DNA of 64,000 nucleotides from Cytobacillus sp. NJ13 (GCA_030348385.1 JAUCFP010000006.1:930001-994000); one strand, 5' to 3'. Shown: positions 35,418 through 45,312, numbered from the stretch's first letter. Translations and numbers: made by a program. The notes: generated by a model not told the origin, from the letters alone.

Positions 35418-36428
35418 TTAATTTCCTCCTCTGGTTTTTAAAAAAATCCCTTGCTTTAATTCCTTTAATTTCATTTCTCTATTAATTAATAACTGCTGTG
35501 CCTGTTTATTTGATATTTCTGCAAAACTTAGGGTGTCTCCGGGTTTGGCCTGCGCCAGAAGCGGAAGATCGACCGCAGCAACCTGTCCAATTTTTGGGTA
35601 ACCCCCAGTTGTTTGCCTGTCAGCCAGCAATACAATCGGATTTCCATCCGGAGGAACTTGAATGGAACCAAAATTTACGGCCTCAGATATTTGTTCAGCA
35701 TGTTCTGATAGCGCAAGGGCAGGGCCTTTCAGTCTATACCCCATCCTGTCCGATTGTGCGGTCACTTCAAAGGCATGATTTAAAAGCTGAACCTTGCTTT
35801 CATTAGAAAATAAATCAAATTGGCGGCCCCTGGTTATTCTGATTTCAGGATTTGCCGCTGTGTCCGGTATGAGATCTGATGCAATACCCCAGTCGTTTTC
35901 AGCAAAAGTCCTATCAAGGCTCTGTTTTGTCAAATACTCCGTCATTTTCAATGACTGGAGTGAAGGTTTGCCGGTTTCCAGCAGATCCCCTGATTTTAAT
36001 GCTCTGCCCTTATAACCGCCGATACCTGCACGCAGATATGTAGATTTGCTGTTCATTACTTCAGGTACGGCAAATCCGCCCGCAGCAGCCAGATAAGCTC
36101 GGCACCCTTTATGACAGCCGCCGAATTTAAGTTCACTGCCTTTTTTTACAAAAACAGATCTCCATGTCCGAACAGGCTTGCCATTGATGGAAGGGGAAAG
36201 GTCCCCGCCGCAAATCGAAATTAATATATCATCTTCAAATGTAAGTATTGGACCCATCATCGTTATTTCTAATACAGGATCATTTTCTTCGTTTCCAGCG
36301 AGCAGATTGGCCATCCGATGCGAAAAAGGGTCCATTGCCCCGCTGGCAATCACGCCAAACTTTTGATAGCCGGTTCTTCCCAAGTCCTGAATGCTTGAAA
36401 GGAGTCCGGGCTTTACAACTTTAATCAT
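35418..36428 (-). CDS. pxpC: 5-oxoprolinase subunit C (KipA)
   Basis: 336 residues, homologous to the second allophanate-hydrolase-type subunit. Start ATG 36428 overlaps the pxpB stop. Motifs include [32 protein letters not shown] and GYPKIGQVA. In B. subtilis this protein is KipA. The carboxyl-terminal segment is the usual length, so it is intact. Confidence 0.95.
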   Translation of the reverse strand: MIKVVKPGLLSSIQDLGRTGYQKFGVIASGAMDPFSHRMANLLAGNEENDPVLEITMMGPILTFEDDILISICGGDLSPSINGKPVRTWRSVFVKKGSELKFGGCHKGCRAYLAAAGGFAVPEVMNSKSTYLRAGIGGYKGRALKSGDLLETGKPSLQSLKMTEYLTKQSLDRTFAENDWGIASDLIPDTAANPEIRITRGRQFDLFSNESKVQLLNHAFEVTAQSDRMGYRLKGPALALSEHAEQISEAVNFGSIQVPPDGNPIVLLADRQTTGGYPKIGQVAAVDLPLLAQAKPGDTLSFAEISNKQAQQLLINREMKLKELKQGIFLKTRGGN

Positions 36429-37135
36429 TGTTCCGTCTCCTCCCAATGGTTGTATTCTTCCAGACTGATTGGCTTGAATTTGATTTTGTCGCCTGCTTTC
36501 AAGAGGGTAGGGGATTCTTCCATCGGCCGAAACAATTTAACAGGAGTACGTCCAATCAGCTGCCAGCCGCCTGGAGTTTCAATGGGGTAAATCCCTGTCT
36601 GCATCCCGGCAATTCCTACTGTGCGCTCGGGAATCTTTAAACGCGGCGAATCCCTTCTTGGTGCGGCAATTTGTTCTGACATCCCGCCAATAAAAGGAAA
36701 TCCTGGTGCAAATCCAATCATATAGACCAGGTAACTGCCTGAAGAGTGAATTTCAATTACTTCTTCAGGGGTAATCCCATTATGCTCCGCAACAAAATCA
36801 AGATCCGGCCCAAATTCTCCACCATAGCATACCGGGATTTCAACAATTTGAGGTTTCGATGCATCAGTTTCCGTCAGCTCTTCAATAAGCGGTTTTATTA
36901 GTGAACACACGAAATCAAACGGGAGCTGGCCATTTGAAAGCTGATAGGCTTCAAATGGATTGTAAAAAATGGTTACAGTTGTATAAGCAGGTATGTATTC
37001 AACCATCCATTCAGGTGGATGTTTTTCGAGAAAGGCAGTCAGTGACTGAACTTTCTGATGTGTTCCCTGGCTGATTTCTTTCCCAAGCTCAATAAGAACG
37101 GCATCATCCCCCAATGGGTGTAAAGTGTATCTCAT
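36425..37135 (-). CDS. pxpB: 5-oxoprolinase subunit B (KipI)
   Basis: 236 residues, subunit B with the segment YMIGFAPGFPFIGGM, IPERTVGIAGMQTGIYP and GGWQLIGRTP typical of the KipI/allophanate hydrolase subunit 1 fold. In B. subtilis KipI inhibits the sporulation kinase KinA; here the enzymatic role within PxpBCA is likely primary. ATG 37135 follows GGTGAAATC. First gene of the operon on the minus strand. Confidence 0.95.
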   Translation of the reverse strand: MRYTLHPLGDDAVLIELGKEISQGTHQKVQSLTAFLEKHPPEWMVEYIPAYTTVTIFYNPFEAYQLSNGQLPFDFVCSLIKPLIEELTETDASKPQIVEIPVCYGGEFGPDLDFVAEHNGITPEEVIEIHSSGSYLVYMIGFAPGFPFIGGMSEQIAAPRRDSPRLKIPERTVGIAGMQTGIYPIETPGGWQLIGRTPVKLFRPMEESPTLLKAGDKIKFKPISLEEYNHWEETEQ

Positions 37136-37470
37136 GATTTCACCAGCTTTCGAAGTAAATTTCTTGTCCTGAGGAACAAAATATTATTCGGTAATAATAA
37201 ATATTCATTTTCGTTCAAAAGAAATACATTCATTATTCTTTCCTAAAAAAAGGTAAAGTCATGTATTTTAACGCTAGAACGAAAAAATTTATTAGTAAAG
37301 TTATATATTTATGCAAAGTCCTCAGCTAAAGAATATAATATTATATAATAGATTGAAAATTCTATTTGTGCAAATTATTCTTTTAGCAGGCGAACCAATA
37401 TCTTCAAAGTTTATTTTGTCCGTTATTTTGGGAATAAAGGAGGTACATTACCATTTAGGGAGAGATCATA
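37136..37470. other. AT-rich divergent intergenic region
   Basis: About 335 bp between divergent pxpB and the HEPN-CBS gene, carrying promoters for both. I see no recognised operator. An AAAGGAGG at 37437-37444 is not followed by a usable frame. Confidence 0.4.
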
Positions 37471-38193
37471 TTGGAAGCAGATATAGAAATGAACTTATCA
37501 GCAAGATTTGAGGCTGCCTTTAACCGTATTCACAAGGCCTTAAAACAATCTGCTAAAAACGCCAGAACAGATAGATTTTATAAACTTATAGAAATTCAGA
37601 AAAATCATTCCCTGATTCGATTATATGAAGATGATTTGCATCAGTTTGCCAAGCTGCGGAATGCCATTGTTCATGAAAAAATAGACCTTGATTATTATAT
37701 TGCTGAGCCTCATCTCGAGACGGTAGAGAAGATTGAAAAAATTGCCGGCCATTTTGAAAAGCCAAAAACCGCACTCTCCATAGCTGCAACTCCAGTTTTT
37801 TATTTTTATGAAGATGGCAAGCTAACGGATGTACTGGCCATAATCAACAAATTCTCACACTCCCAATTCCCGATTTACTCGAGAAAAGAGGAATATTCCT
37901 GGCTATTAACTTCGGCAGATATCGTGAAATGGATGGCAGAGCACTTTACAGAAGAAACAATCCAGTTGAAAAAGGTGAGAATTAAAGAGCTTTTCAACAA
38001 GAAATCAAAGCATCAAATCTCGTTTGCCGGCAAAGATGCGTCTATCTTTGAATTAGAGGATATGTTTGAGGACTGCCGAAATAAAAATGAAAAGCTTGAA
38101 GGGATCATTGTTACCGAGAATGGAATGCCGACTGAAAAACCAAAAGGCATCATAACAGCCTGGGACCTCCTGGAAGCCGATTCCGAAAATTAA
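37471..38193 (+). CDS. HEPN-like domain fused to CBS-like domain
   Basis: 240 residues from TTG 37471 (AGGGAGAG seven bases upstream). The N-terminal half is helical and contains LRNAIVHEK (near residue 67), the R-N-x3-H form of the Rx4-6H motif of HEPN nucleases. The C-terminal half reads as a CBS pair (LTDVLAIINKFSHSQFPIYS, WLLTSADIVKWM, then KGIITAWDLLE). No partner antitoxin gene is next to it. The protein may sense a nucleotide through CBS and act on RNA; this is inferred from motifs alone. Confidence 0.55.
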   Translation: MEADIEMNLSARFEAAFNRIHKALKQSAKNARTDRFYKLIEIQKNHSLIRLYEDDLHQFAKLRNAIVHEKIDLDYYIAEPHLETVEKIEKIAGHFEKPKTALSIAATPVFYFYEDGKLTDVLAIINKFSHSQFPIYSRKEEYSWLLTSADIVKWMAEHFTEETIQLKKVRIKELFNKKSKHQISFAGKDASIFELEDMFEDCRNKNEKLEGIIVTENGMPTEKPKGIITAWDLLEADSEN

Positions 38194-38198
38194 AACGC

Positions 38199-38232
38199 AA
38201 AAAAGGTGCACTGAACAGCTGCACCTTTTTTG
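38199..38232 (+). terminator. Terminator after the HEPN-CBS gene
   Basis: AAAAAAGGTGCA/TGCACCTTTTTT stem with nine-base loop. Confidence 0.85.
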
Positions 38233-38345
38233 TGGAAGTCTTTTGAATAATAAAACTTTTTGCTGTATAAATTAAAACCTTCTAAAAAGCCAACAAAGAT
38301 GATAATATAAACTGATAGTTCAATAGCAAAATCCGTGTACACGGT

Positions 38346-38415
38346 AGAGGTTCTAGCTACCCTCTTTAAAAAACTAAGGAAAACGGGTCTGCTTTCTTAG
38401 TGGTCCTGTTTTTCT
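38346..38415 (+). promoter_or_regulatory. preQ1-I riboswitch upstream of queC
   Basis: The minimal aptamer AGAGGTTCTAGC, CCCTCT and the A-rich tail AAAAAACTAA (38346-38377) is followed by ACGGGTC/GGTCCTGT pairing and a T run, a terminator that would form when preQ1 is bound. Confidence 0.9.
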
Positions 38416-38435
38416 ATTTAAAGGAGAATTTTTAT

Positions 38436-39095
38436 ATGAAAAATGATAAAGCGCTCGTTGTGTTCAGCGGCGGTCAGGATAGTACAACTTGCTTATTCTG
38501 GGCAAAGGAACGTTTTGCAGAAGTGGAAGCAGTCACTTTTAATTATAATCAGCGTCATAAGCTGGAGATAGAATGTGCACAGCAAATAGCAAAAGAGCTG
38601 GGGATCAGGCACCATATTCTAGATATGTCCCTATTGAATCAGCTGGCACCAAATGCACTGACCCGAGATGAGATTGAAGTAAAGAATGGAGAGGAAGGCG
38701 AGCTTCCATCCACATTTGTGCCTGGGAGAAACCTTTTATTCCTGTCATTTGCTGGTGTGCTGGCCAGTCAGATAAATGCAAAGCATATTATAACCGGGGT
38801 GTGCGAAACAGATTTCAGCGGCTACCCTGATTGCAGAGATATTTTTATAAAATCATTGAATGTCACACTTAATCTATCAATGGATGAACAGTTTGTGATC
38901 CATACGCCCTTAATGTGGCTCAACAAAGCAGAGACATGGAAGCTGGCGGACGAATTAAATGCCCTTGATTATGTGCGAGAAAAAACGCTGACATGCTATA
39001 ACGGAATTCCGGCTGATGGCTGCGGTGAGTGTCCTGCATGCCATTTAAGGAAAAATGGCCTTGAAGAATACCTCAAGGAAAAGGAGGAACTTTAA
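38436..39095 (+). CDS. queC: 7-cyano-7-deazaguanine synthase
   Basis: ATP-dependent enzyme forming preQ0 from CDG in queuosine synthesis. 219 residues from ATG 38436 (AAGGAGAA). The PP-loop is SGGQDSTT (11-18), and the zinc site near the C-terminus is [16 protein letters not shown]. Lies first in queCDE under the preQ1 riboswitch; queD begins after 3 bp. Confidence 0.96.
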   Translation: MKNDKALVVFSGGQDSTTCLFWAKERFAEVEAVTFNYNQRHKLEIECAQQIAKELGIRHHILDMSLLNQLAPNALTRDEIEVKNGEEGELPSTFVPGRNLLFLSFAGVLASQINAKHIITGVCETDFSGYPDCRDIFIKSLNVTLNLSMDEQFVIHTPLMWLNKAETWKLADELNALDYVREKTLTCYNGIPADGCGECPACHLRKNGLEEYLKEKEEL

Positions 39096-39098
39096 GCC

Positions 39099-39575
39099 AT
39101 GTACGGTTTCAGGATTGTTGATAAACTGCAGAAGATTAATGAGGATATTAAACCCGATCAGCTGAAATACCATCATAAGCGTGTAATGGTCAGCAAGGAA
39201 TTCACTTTTGATTCAGCCCATCATCTGCATTGCTATGAAGGCAAATGCAAAAACCTGCATGGGCACACCTACAAGGTGATTTTTGGCATAAGCGGATTTG
39301 TGGATAACAGAGGGTTAATAATTGATTTCGGCGACATTAAAGAAATCTGGAAAAACGAAATTGAAATATTCCTCGACCACAAGTATCTGAATGAAACGCT
39401 GCCGCCAATGAATACGACGGCAGAGAATATGGTTGTCTGGATTTATGAAAAAATGACAGAAAGCCTCCAAAACAGAAATGACCAATATATCGGTGCAAGA
39501 GTCGAATTTGTGCGCCTTTTTGAAACCCCTACAAGCTATGCAGAAGCAAGAAGGGAGTGGATGGAGGTTGAGTAA
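39099..39575 (+). CDS. queD: 6-carboxytetrahydropterin synthase
   Basis: Converts dihydroneopterin triphosphate to 6-carboxy-tetrahydropterin. 158 residues with zinc ligands in FDSAHHLHCYEGKC and NLHGHTYKV, and the catalytic C and H. It is slightly longer than proteobacterial QueD, as usual for Bacillus. The queE start lies inside its last codons. Confidence 0.95.
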   Translation: MYGFRIVDKLQKINEDIKPDQLKYHHKRVMVSKEFTFDSAHHLHCYEGKCKNLHGHTYKVIFGISGFVDNRGLIIDFGDIKEIWKNEIEIFLDHKYLNETLPPMNTTAENMVVWIYEKMTESLQNRNDQYIGARVEFVRLFETPTSYAEARREWMEVE

Positions 39576-40299
39576 AATCCCTGTTCTTGAAATTTTTGGA
39601 CCGACCATTCAGGGGGAAGGAATGGTGATCGGCCAGAAAACGATGTTCATCCGTACAGCAGGATGTGATTATTCATGCAGCTGGTGTGATTCCTCCTTTA
39701 CCTGGGATGGAAGTGCAAAAGACAGTATCCGTCAAATGGAAACGGATGAAATCTGGAAGGAGCTCAAAGAGCTGGGCGGGGATGGATTTTCATTTGTGAC
39801 CATTTCGGGAGGCAACCCAGCTTTATTAAAAAATTTGAATGAACTCATTTCTTTGCTGAAAGCAGAAAAAATTAAGGTCTGCCTGGAAACACAGGGCAGC
39901 CGATGGCAGGATTGGTTTTATGAAATTGATGAACTGACCCTTTCCCCAAAACCTCCTAGCTCAGGCATGAATACAGACTATGATGTGCTCGATTATATCG
40001 TGAATAATCTTCAGATCAAAAGAAAGGCTGACCAGCAGTTCTCACTGAAGATTGTTGTTTTTGATGATAAGGATTATGAATATGCTAAAAACGTTCATAA
40101 GCGCTATCCCGGTGTTCCGTTTTATCTGCAGGTGGGAAATGATGACACTGTTACAGCAGACGACCGCAATTTATTGCAGAGACTGCTTAATAAATATGAT
40201 TGGCTCATTGAAAAAACGATACATGACAGTGATCTAACAGATGTTAAAGTACTTCCGCAGCTGCATACATATGTATGGGGCAATAAGCGGGGAGTGTAG
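39568..40299 (+). CDS. queE: 7-carboxy-7-deazaguanine synthase (radical SAM)
   Basis: Radical-SAM enzyme making CDG. 243 residues from TTG 39568, giving MSKIPVLEIFGPTIQGEG, the normal start of Bacillus QueE; an upstream longer frame is the overlapping queD. The cluster-binding CDYSCSWC and the SGGNPALL motif are present, and the C-terminus is YVWGNKRGV. A terminator follows, so queF, the usual fourth gene of the Bacillus cluster, is missing here. Confidence 0.93.
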   Translation: MSKIPVLEIFGPTIQGEGMVIGQKTMFIRTAGCDYSCSWCDSSFTWDGSAKDSIRQMETDEIWKELKELGGDGFSFVTISGGNPALLKNLNELISLLKAEKIKVCLETQGSRWQDWFYEIDELTLSPKPPSSGMNTDYDVLDYIVNNLQIKRKADQQFSLKIVVFDDKDYEYAKNVHKRYPGVPFYLQVGNDDTVTADDRNLLQRLLNKYDWLIEKTIHDSDLTDVKVLPQLHTYVWGNKRGV

Positions 40300-40308
40300 T
40301 ATCTGATA

Positions 40309-40338
40309 ATCCCGCACCAATGGGTGCGGGATTTTTTT
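40309..40338 (+). terminator. queCDE terminator
   Basis: ATCCCGCACC/GGTGCGGGAT stem and run of seven T. Confidence 0.9.
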
Positions 40339-40447
40339 GTTAAGGATGTTCAGCAATTTATGACAGATTCCGATAATTTTATGATATTATACGTTTGAAC
40401 TTAACAATACATAAGTGCTGTAAATTTCTATAGATAGGGAGAGTTAG

Positions 40448-41554
40448 ATGACAGATAACACCATTATTCGATTTAATTCCGTAACAAAAAGATATGATAA
40501 TGATCCGCCAGTTTTAAAGGATGTCAGCTTTGAAATTGAACGCGGGAAGTTCTATACCCTTTTAGGGCCATCGGGCTGCGGGAAAACAACCATATTGCGA
40601 TTGATTGCCGGCTTTACTGAGCCTTCCGAAGGGGACATTTTTTTTAATGGGGGAATCATAAATAATGTTCCAGCCAACAAAAGGCAAGTAAACACTGTTT
40701 TTCAGGATTACGCTCTATTTCCGCATCTGAATGTGTATGAAAATATTGCATTCGGCTTAAAAATCAAAAAAATGAAGAAAGCGGATATCGAGAGGAAAGT
40801 AAAGGAAGCGCTAAAATTTGTGAACCTTGAAGGCTACGAAAATCGTGAAATTAAAGAAATGTCAGGGGGACAGCGCCAGCGTGTTGCCATCGCCCGTGCC
40901 ATTGTAAATGAACCAGAAGTCATTCTCCTGGATGAACCTTTATCCGCACTTGACCTAAAGCTCCGGACCGAAATGCAATACGAGCTGAGGGAACTGCAGA
41001 GAAATCTTGGCATTACTTTTATTTTTGTCACACATGACCAGGAAGAAGCATTGGCCATGTCAGATGAAATTTTCGTACTTAACAGCGGAAGCATCGAGCA
41101 AAGCGGAACTCCTACTGATATTTATGACGAGCCGATCAATCGCTTTGTAGCAGATTTCATTGGGGAATCCAATATTGTTGCTGGAACGATGATTAAAGAT
41201 TATCAGGTACAGTTTGCCGGAAAGTTATTTGAGTGTGTTGATGGCGGCTTTGAGTCAAATGAAGATGTGGAGATCGTCATCCGTCCTGAAGACCTGGCTA
41301 TTACCGCACCGGAAGATGGGAAACTGAAGGTACAAGTTGACTCCCAGCTCTTTAGGGGAGTCCATTATGAAATCAGCTGCTATGACAGCGATGGCAATGA
41401 GTGGCTGGTCCATTCAACCAAAAAGGCGACAGTCGGGGCTCAAATTGGCCTTCATTTCGACCCCGAAGCTATACACGTCATGAGGCATGGGGAAACAGAA
41501 GAGGAATTTGATAAGCGTCTTGAAGCATATGAAGAGGGAAGCCATGAGAACTAA
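40448..41554 (+). CDS. potA: Spermidine/putrescine ABC transporter ATP-binding protein
   Basis: 368 residues. Walker [13 protein letters not shown] signature [14 protein letters not shown], Walker [13 protein letters not shown] and a C-terminal TOBE domain. Energises polyamine import with PotBCD. ATG 40448 follows GGGAGAG. Its stop overlaps potB by 11 bp, indicating tight coupling. First gene of potABCD; no regulator gene is adjacent. Confidence 0.94.
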   Translation: MTDNTIIRFNSVTKRYDNDPPVLKDVSFEIERGKFYTLLGPSGCGKTTILRLIAGFTEPSEGDIFFNGGIINNVPANKRQVNTVFQDYALFPHLNVYENIAFGLKIKKMKKADIERKVKEALKFVNLEGYENREIKEMSGGQRQRVAIARAIVNEPEVILLDEPLSALDLKLRTEMQYELRELQRNLGITFIFVTHDQEEALAMSDEIFVLNSGSIEQSGTPTDIYDEPINRFVADFIGESNIVAGTMIKDYQVQFAGKLFECVDGGFESNEDVEIVIRPEDLAITAPEDGKLKVQVDSQLFRGVHYEISCYDSDGNEWLVHSTKKATVGAQIGLHFDPEAIHVMRHGETEEEFDKRLEAYEEGSHEN

Positions 41555-42347
41555 TTCCCGCAACTTTTATTTAATTCCTTATGTCCTTTGGATTGCCCTC
41601 TTTGTTGTAGCGCCATTGCTTCTGGTTCTGTATTATTCGTTTTTTGATATTGAAGGGCACTTCACTTTGGAGAATTATAGAAAGTTCTTTACACCCGTTT
41701 ATTTAAAAATGACCCTTAGCTCCTTTTGGTATGCCTTTTTAATTACGTTATTTTCATTGCTGATCGCTTATCCGACGGCCTATTTGCTTACTAAGACGAA
41801 ACATAAGCAGCTGTGGCTCTTATTAATTATCCTGCCATCGTGGATTAATTTGCTTTTGAAAGCCTATGCTTTCCTGGGCATCTTTGGAACATATGGTGCA
41901 GCGAATAGCTTTTTGGATGCGATGGGAATAGGGGGCAGGCAAATTCTGTTCACTGATTTCAGCTTTATCTTTGTGTCGGTATACATCTTTCTTCCTTTCA
42001 TGATTTTGCCGATATTTAATTCTTTGGATGAACTGAATCCAACCCTTCTTGATGCCAGCAATGATTTAGGCGGGTCTTCCTGGGTAACATTTAAACGCGT
42101 TATTTTTCCTTTGACACTTGATGGCGTGAAAGCGGGATGCCAGATAGTCTTTATCCCTGCACTGTCATTATTCATGCTGACAAGGCTGATTGCAGGAAAC
42201 CGTGTCATCACTCTTGGAACAGCCATTGAACAGCATTTCCTTGTGACACAGGACTGGGGAATGGGCTCGACCATTGCTGTCTTCCTGATTATTGCAATGG
42301 TATTCATTATGGTGCTGACAGGCAGAAGAAAGCGGGGGATTCTATAA
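41544..42347 (+). CDS. potB: Polyamine ABC transporter permease PotB
   Basis: 267 residues from ATG 41544. Six TM helices; the cytoplasmic EAA loop is present as [24 protein letters not shown] (between TM4 and TM5). Pairs with PotC. The start overlaps the potA end, and potC begins at the last base of its stop codon. Confidence 0.92.
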   Translation: MRTNSRNFYLIPYVLWIALFVVAPLLLVLYYSFFDIEGHFTLENYRKFFTPVYLKMTLSSFWYAFLITLFSLLIAYPTAYLLTKTKHKQLWLLLIILPSWINLLLKAYAFLGIFGTYGAANSFLDAMGIGGRQILFTDFSFIFVSVYIFLPFMILPIFNSLDELNPTLLDASNDLGGSSWVTFKRVIFPLTLDGVKAGCQIVFIPALSLFMLTRLIAGNRVITLGTAIEQHFLVTQDWGMGSTIAVFLIIAMVFIMVLTGRRKRGIL

Positions 42348-43150
42348 TGAAAATGAACAGGAAATGGCCTGCGATTTATTTGGCTCTTATCTTTATCATC
42401 CTGTACGCCCCGATCTTTTACTTGATATTTTATTCATTCAACATCGGAGGGACCATGTATCAATTCGAAGGTTTCACCTTGGATTGGTATCGGGAGCTGT
42501 TTGCTGATACCCGATTACTCATCATAGTCCTTAACACCGTTATTATTGCCCTTTTATCTGCAGCGATTTCGACCATTATTGGAGTGGCTGGAGCACTTGC
42601 CATTGCTTATGCTAGAAAACGCAGAGTGAAAAACACACTCCTATCACTGAATAATGTGCTGATTGTCAGTCCGGATGTCATAATAGGCGCCTCGTTTTTG
42701 ATTCTGTTTACAATGATCGGGCTTAAGCTTGGATTTGTATCTGTTTTGCTTGCGCACATAGCCTTTAGTGTTCCAATTGTCGTGCTGATGGTTTTGCCTA
42801 AAATAGAAGAAATGAGCACGTCCATGATTTATGCAGCCATGGATCTTGGGGCAAGCAGGTTTAATGTGCTGACTAAAGTCATTCTCCCTTATATTACTCC
42901 TGGAATTATCGCTGGCTTTTTTATGGCCCTGACGTATTCCCTGGATGATTTTGCGGTAACTTTCTTTGTTACAGGCAACGGCTTTACCACTTTGTCTGTT
43001 GAGATTTATTCACTGGCAAGAAGGGGAGTTTCTTTAAATATCAATGCTTTATCTGCTTTGCTTTTCCTATTTACAATCATTCTGGTTACAGGCTATTACT
43101 TTATTACAAAACGAAATGAGAAGCCGAATGGAATGGGGGTAAGGCAATGA
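42347..43150 (+). CDS. potC: Polyamine ABC transporter permease PotC
   Basis: 267 residues with six TM helices; EAA loop AAMDLGASRFNVLTKVILPYI. Sequence around WYRELFADTRL is typical of PotC. Starts one base within the potB stop and overlaps potD by 4 bp. Confidence 0.92.
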   Translation: MKMNRKWPAIYLALIFIILYAPIFYLIFYSFNIGGTMYQFEGFTLDWYRELFADTRLLIIVLNTVIIALLSAAISTIIGVAGALAIAYARKRRVKNTLLSLNNVLIVSPDVIIGASFLILFTMIGLKLGFVSVLLAHIAFSVPIVVLMVLPKIEEMSTSMIYAAMDLGASRFNVLTKVILPYITPGIIAGFFMALTYSLDDFAVTFFVTGNGFTTLSVEIYSLARRGVSLNINALSALLFLFTIILVTGYYFITKRNEKPNGMGVRQ

Positions 43151-44220
43151 AGAAGCTTGTCCAGGCGCTCGCTGCCGTTTTAATTGTTTCATTTGCCTTA
43201 TTGTACATCGTTTCAGGGCTGAATTCCTCCCAGGGCTACACAAGCGGCAATACTTTGACCATTTTTAACTGGGGCGACTATATAGATGCAGACTTGGTGG
43301 AAAAGTTCGAACAGGAAACAGGCATAAAAGTCATCTATGAGACATTCGATTCTAATGAAGCAATGATGACGAAAATTGAACAGGGCGGCACAGCCTATGA
43401 TATTGCAGTTCCATCTGAATATGCGATAGAAAAAATGAAAGAAGAAGACCTGCTTTTGCCGGTCGACCATTCGAAAATTCCGAATCTGAAATATATTGAT
43501 CAGCGTTTCATGGACCTGCCTTTTGATCCCGGGAATGAATATTCGATTCCCTATTTCTGGGGCACAGTTGGAATCCTTTATAACACCGATATTTTAGGAG
43601 ATAAAAAAATCACAAGCTGGAATGACTTATGGGACCCTGAATTTAAGAACCAGATCCTGCTGATTGATGGGGCAAGGGAAGTAATGGGCATGGGTCTCAA
43701 CAGTCTCCATTATTCGCTGAATGACAAAAATAGAGACCATTTGATCGAAGCCAAAGAAAAACTTGATAGTCTTACTCCTAACATTAAAGCCATTGTCGGT
43801 GATGAAATCAGAATGCTGATGGAAAATGATGAAGCCGGCATAGGGGTGGTCTGGTCCGGCACGGCACAGGAGCTCATGTGGGAGAAGGATAATTTGGAAT
43901 ATGTACTTCCCGAAGAAGGCTCCAATCTTTGGTTTGATAATATGGTTATCCCTAAGACTGCCAAAAACCCAGAAGCGGCCCACCAGTTCATGAATTTCAT
44001 TCTTGACCCGGAAAATGCGGCACAAAATACAGAATACGTTGGATATTCAACGCCGAATAAAGAAGCGCTGAAATATATGGATGAAGAAACAATCTCAGAT
44101 GAACGATTCTATCCGGATGAAGAAATGACAGCTCGGCTGGAGGTTTATGAGAACCTGGGAAAAAGGATGCTTGCTTATTATAACGAGCTTTTCCTTGAGT
44201 TTAAAATGCATAAAAAATAA
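43147..44220 (+). CDS. potD: Polyamine-binding protein PotD
   Basis: 357-residue substrate-binding protein. After an N-terminal hydrophobic segment the mature part starts with TIFNWGDYID and contains YDIAVPSEY, YFWGTVGILYN, the polyamine-binding acid pattern, and GVVWSGTAQE. The N-terminus (MKKLVQALAAVLIVSFALLY) has no Cys, so there is no lipobox: it is either an uncleaved anchor or a secreted protein held by complex formation. A strong terminator ends the operon. Confidence 0.9.
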   Translation: MKKLVQALAAVLIVSFALLYIVSGLNSSQGYTSGNTLTIFNWGDYIDADLVEKFEQETGIKVIYETFDSNEAMMTKIEQGGTAYDIAVPSEYAIEKMKEEDLLLPVDHSKIPNLKYIDQRFMDLPFDPGNEYSIPYFWGTVGILYNTDILGDKKITSWNDLWDPEFKNQILLIDGAREVMGMGLNSLHYSLNDKNRDHLIEAKEKLDSLTPNIKAIVGDEIRMLMENDEAGIGVVWSGTAQELMWEKDNLEYVLPEEGSNLWFDNMVIPKTAKNPEAAHQFMNFILDPENAAQNTEYVGYSTPNKEALKYMDEETISDERFYPDEEMTARLEVYENLGKRMLAYYNELFLEFKMHKK

Positions 44221-44221
44221 A

Positions 44222-44254
44222 GTGCTGCCAGGGTCAATTCCTGGCAGTTTTTGC
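44222..44254 (+). terminator. potABCD terminator
   Basis: CTGCCAGG/CCTGGCAG stem followed by five T. Confidence 0.88.
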
Positions 44255-44306
44255 ATTGGAACTGTTTTAAAGATTCAGGGTATGCTAGCTCAAAGGAGGA
44301 TGGAAA

Positions 44307-45080
44307 ATGAAAATATTCATCAGTATATTTTTATTGATTTTTTCATTCGCAAGTATAGGAACTCCCATTAGTGCTGCCCCGCTAAAACCTGAATTGGCCA
44401 TTGTCATTGACGATCTGGGAAACAACATGAAGGGAACAGCAGAAATGATGGAGCTTCCGGTGACCTTAACGGTTGCCATCATGCCTTTCATGCCAACGAC
44501 AAAAGATGATGCAGAACTGGCGAGTAAAAATGGGCATGAAGTGATCGTTCATATGCCGATGGAGCCGAAAAGAGGAAAGAGGAGCTGGCTGGGGCCGGGG
44601 GCAATCACAACAGATTTAACCGATGAAGAAATCCGCAGCAGGGTGGAGAGTGCCATTAAAGAAGTGCCGCATGCTGTCGGGATGAATCACCATATGGGTT
44701 CGAGAGCCACTGAAAATGAACGGGTCATGAGAATTGTCCTTGAAGTATGCAAAAAACACGGGTTATTTTATCTCGACAGCAAAACAACCGGGAAAAGTGT
44801 CGTCGGTAAACTGGCAAATGAAATGGGTGTACCATATGTTGAAAACAATATTTTCTTTGATGACATATACACTACTGCCCATATCACAAAACAGGCAGAC
44901 AGACTCGCTGAAAAACTGGTGAAAAATGAACGCATCATTGCAATAGGCCATGTCGGCATCACAGGAACAAAAATGGTTAATGTGCTTAAAGAGTATATAC
45001 CTGTTTATAAAAAGAAAGCAGAAATAGTGCCGCTGTCAGAACTGATTCCAGGCTACGAACTTATTGACGAAGGACCATAA
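44307..45080 (+). CDS. Divergent polysaccharide deacetylase (YibQ-like)
   Basis: 257 residues with a cleavable signal peptide (1-23). The PF04748 domain has LAIVIDDLGNN at the start, HMPMEPK, MNHHMGSRATEN, YLDSKTTGKS and IGHVG. This family is a distant branch of the NodB-type deacetylases; exported, with unknown substrate. ATG 44307 follows AAAGGAGG. Confidence 0.87.
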   Translation: MKIFISIFLLIFSFASIGTPISAAPLKPELAIVIDDLGNNMKGTAEMMELPVTLTVAIMPFMPTTKDDAELASKNGHEVIVHMPMEPKRGKRSWLGPGAITTDLTDEEIRSRVESAIKEVPHAVGMNHHMGSRATENERVMRIVLEVCKKHGLFYLDSKTTGKSVVGKLANEMGVPYVENNIFFDDIYTTAHITKQADRLAEKLVKNERIIAIGHVGITGTKMVNVLKEYIPVYKKKAEIVPLSELIPGYELIDEGP

Positions 45081-45116
45081 AAAAAGCTGCAAACCTAACC
45101 AGGTTTGCAGCTTTGT
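45081..45116 (+). terminator. Deacetylase terminator
   Basis: AAAGCTGCAAACCT/AGGTTTGCAGCTTT stem of 14 bp. Confidence 0.88.
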
Positions 45117-45152
45117 TCATGGTGTGTATAGAAGCGTTTTAATGGTGGTATA

Positions 45153-45165
45153 GGTGCCTGGCACC
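45153..45165. repeat. GGTGCCTGGCACC palindromic element
   Basis: A perfect 13-bp palindrome (six-base arms around a single T) in the convergent gap. A related GTGTCTGGCACC occurs within the last codons of the neighbouring RND gene. I recall similar elements dispersed in Bacillus genomes, but cannot check. Confidence 0.55.
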
Positions 45166-45174
45166 CCAAAAGGT

Positions 45175-45237
45175 GGCCGCCCACATTCCGGTCTGGTTAG
45201 TCCCGCAACGAAGCGATGTTAGAAGAGGTGGGCTGCC
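45175..45237. ncRNA. Possible structured RNA element
   Basis: GGCCGCCCAC (45175-45184) pairs with GTGGGCTGCC (45228-45237), nine of ten base pairs, enclosing 43 nt that hold an inner CGC/GCG hairpin at 45204-45215. No open frame explains it. Strand and function are unknown. Confidence 0.35.
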
Positions 45238-45272
45238 GTGAATATAGTATATGCAGTGATAGGAAAAGGATG

Positions 45273-45303
45273 CAAAAAAACCTCCCTGAATGCAGGAAGG
45301 TTT
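45273..45303 (-). terminator. RND gene terminator
   Basis: Minus-strand stem AAACCTTCCTG/CAGGGAGGTTT with one mismatch, followed by T tract. Confidence 0.85.
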
Positions 45304-45312
45304 CGTATGATC

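Noticed and set aside
37311..37511. 66-residue frame ahead of the HEPN-CBS gene
   Set aside because: AT-rich, no ribosome site, and overlaps the supported TTG-started gene in another phase.
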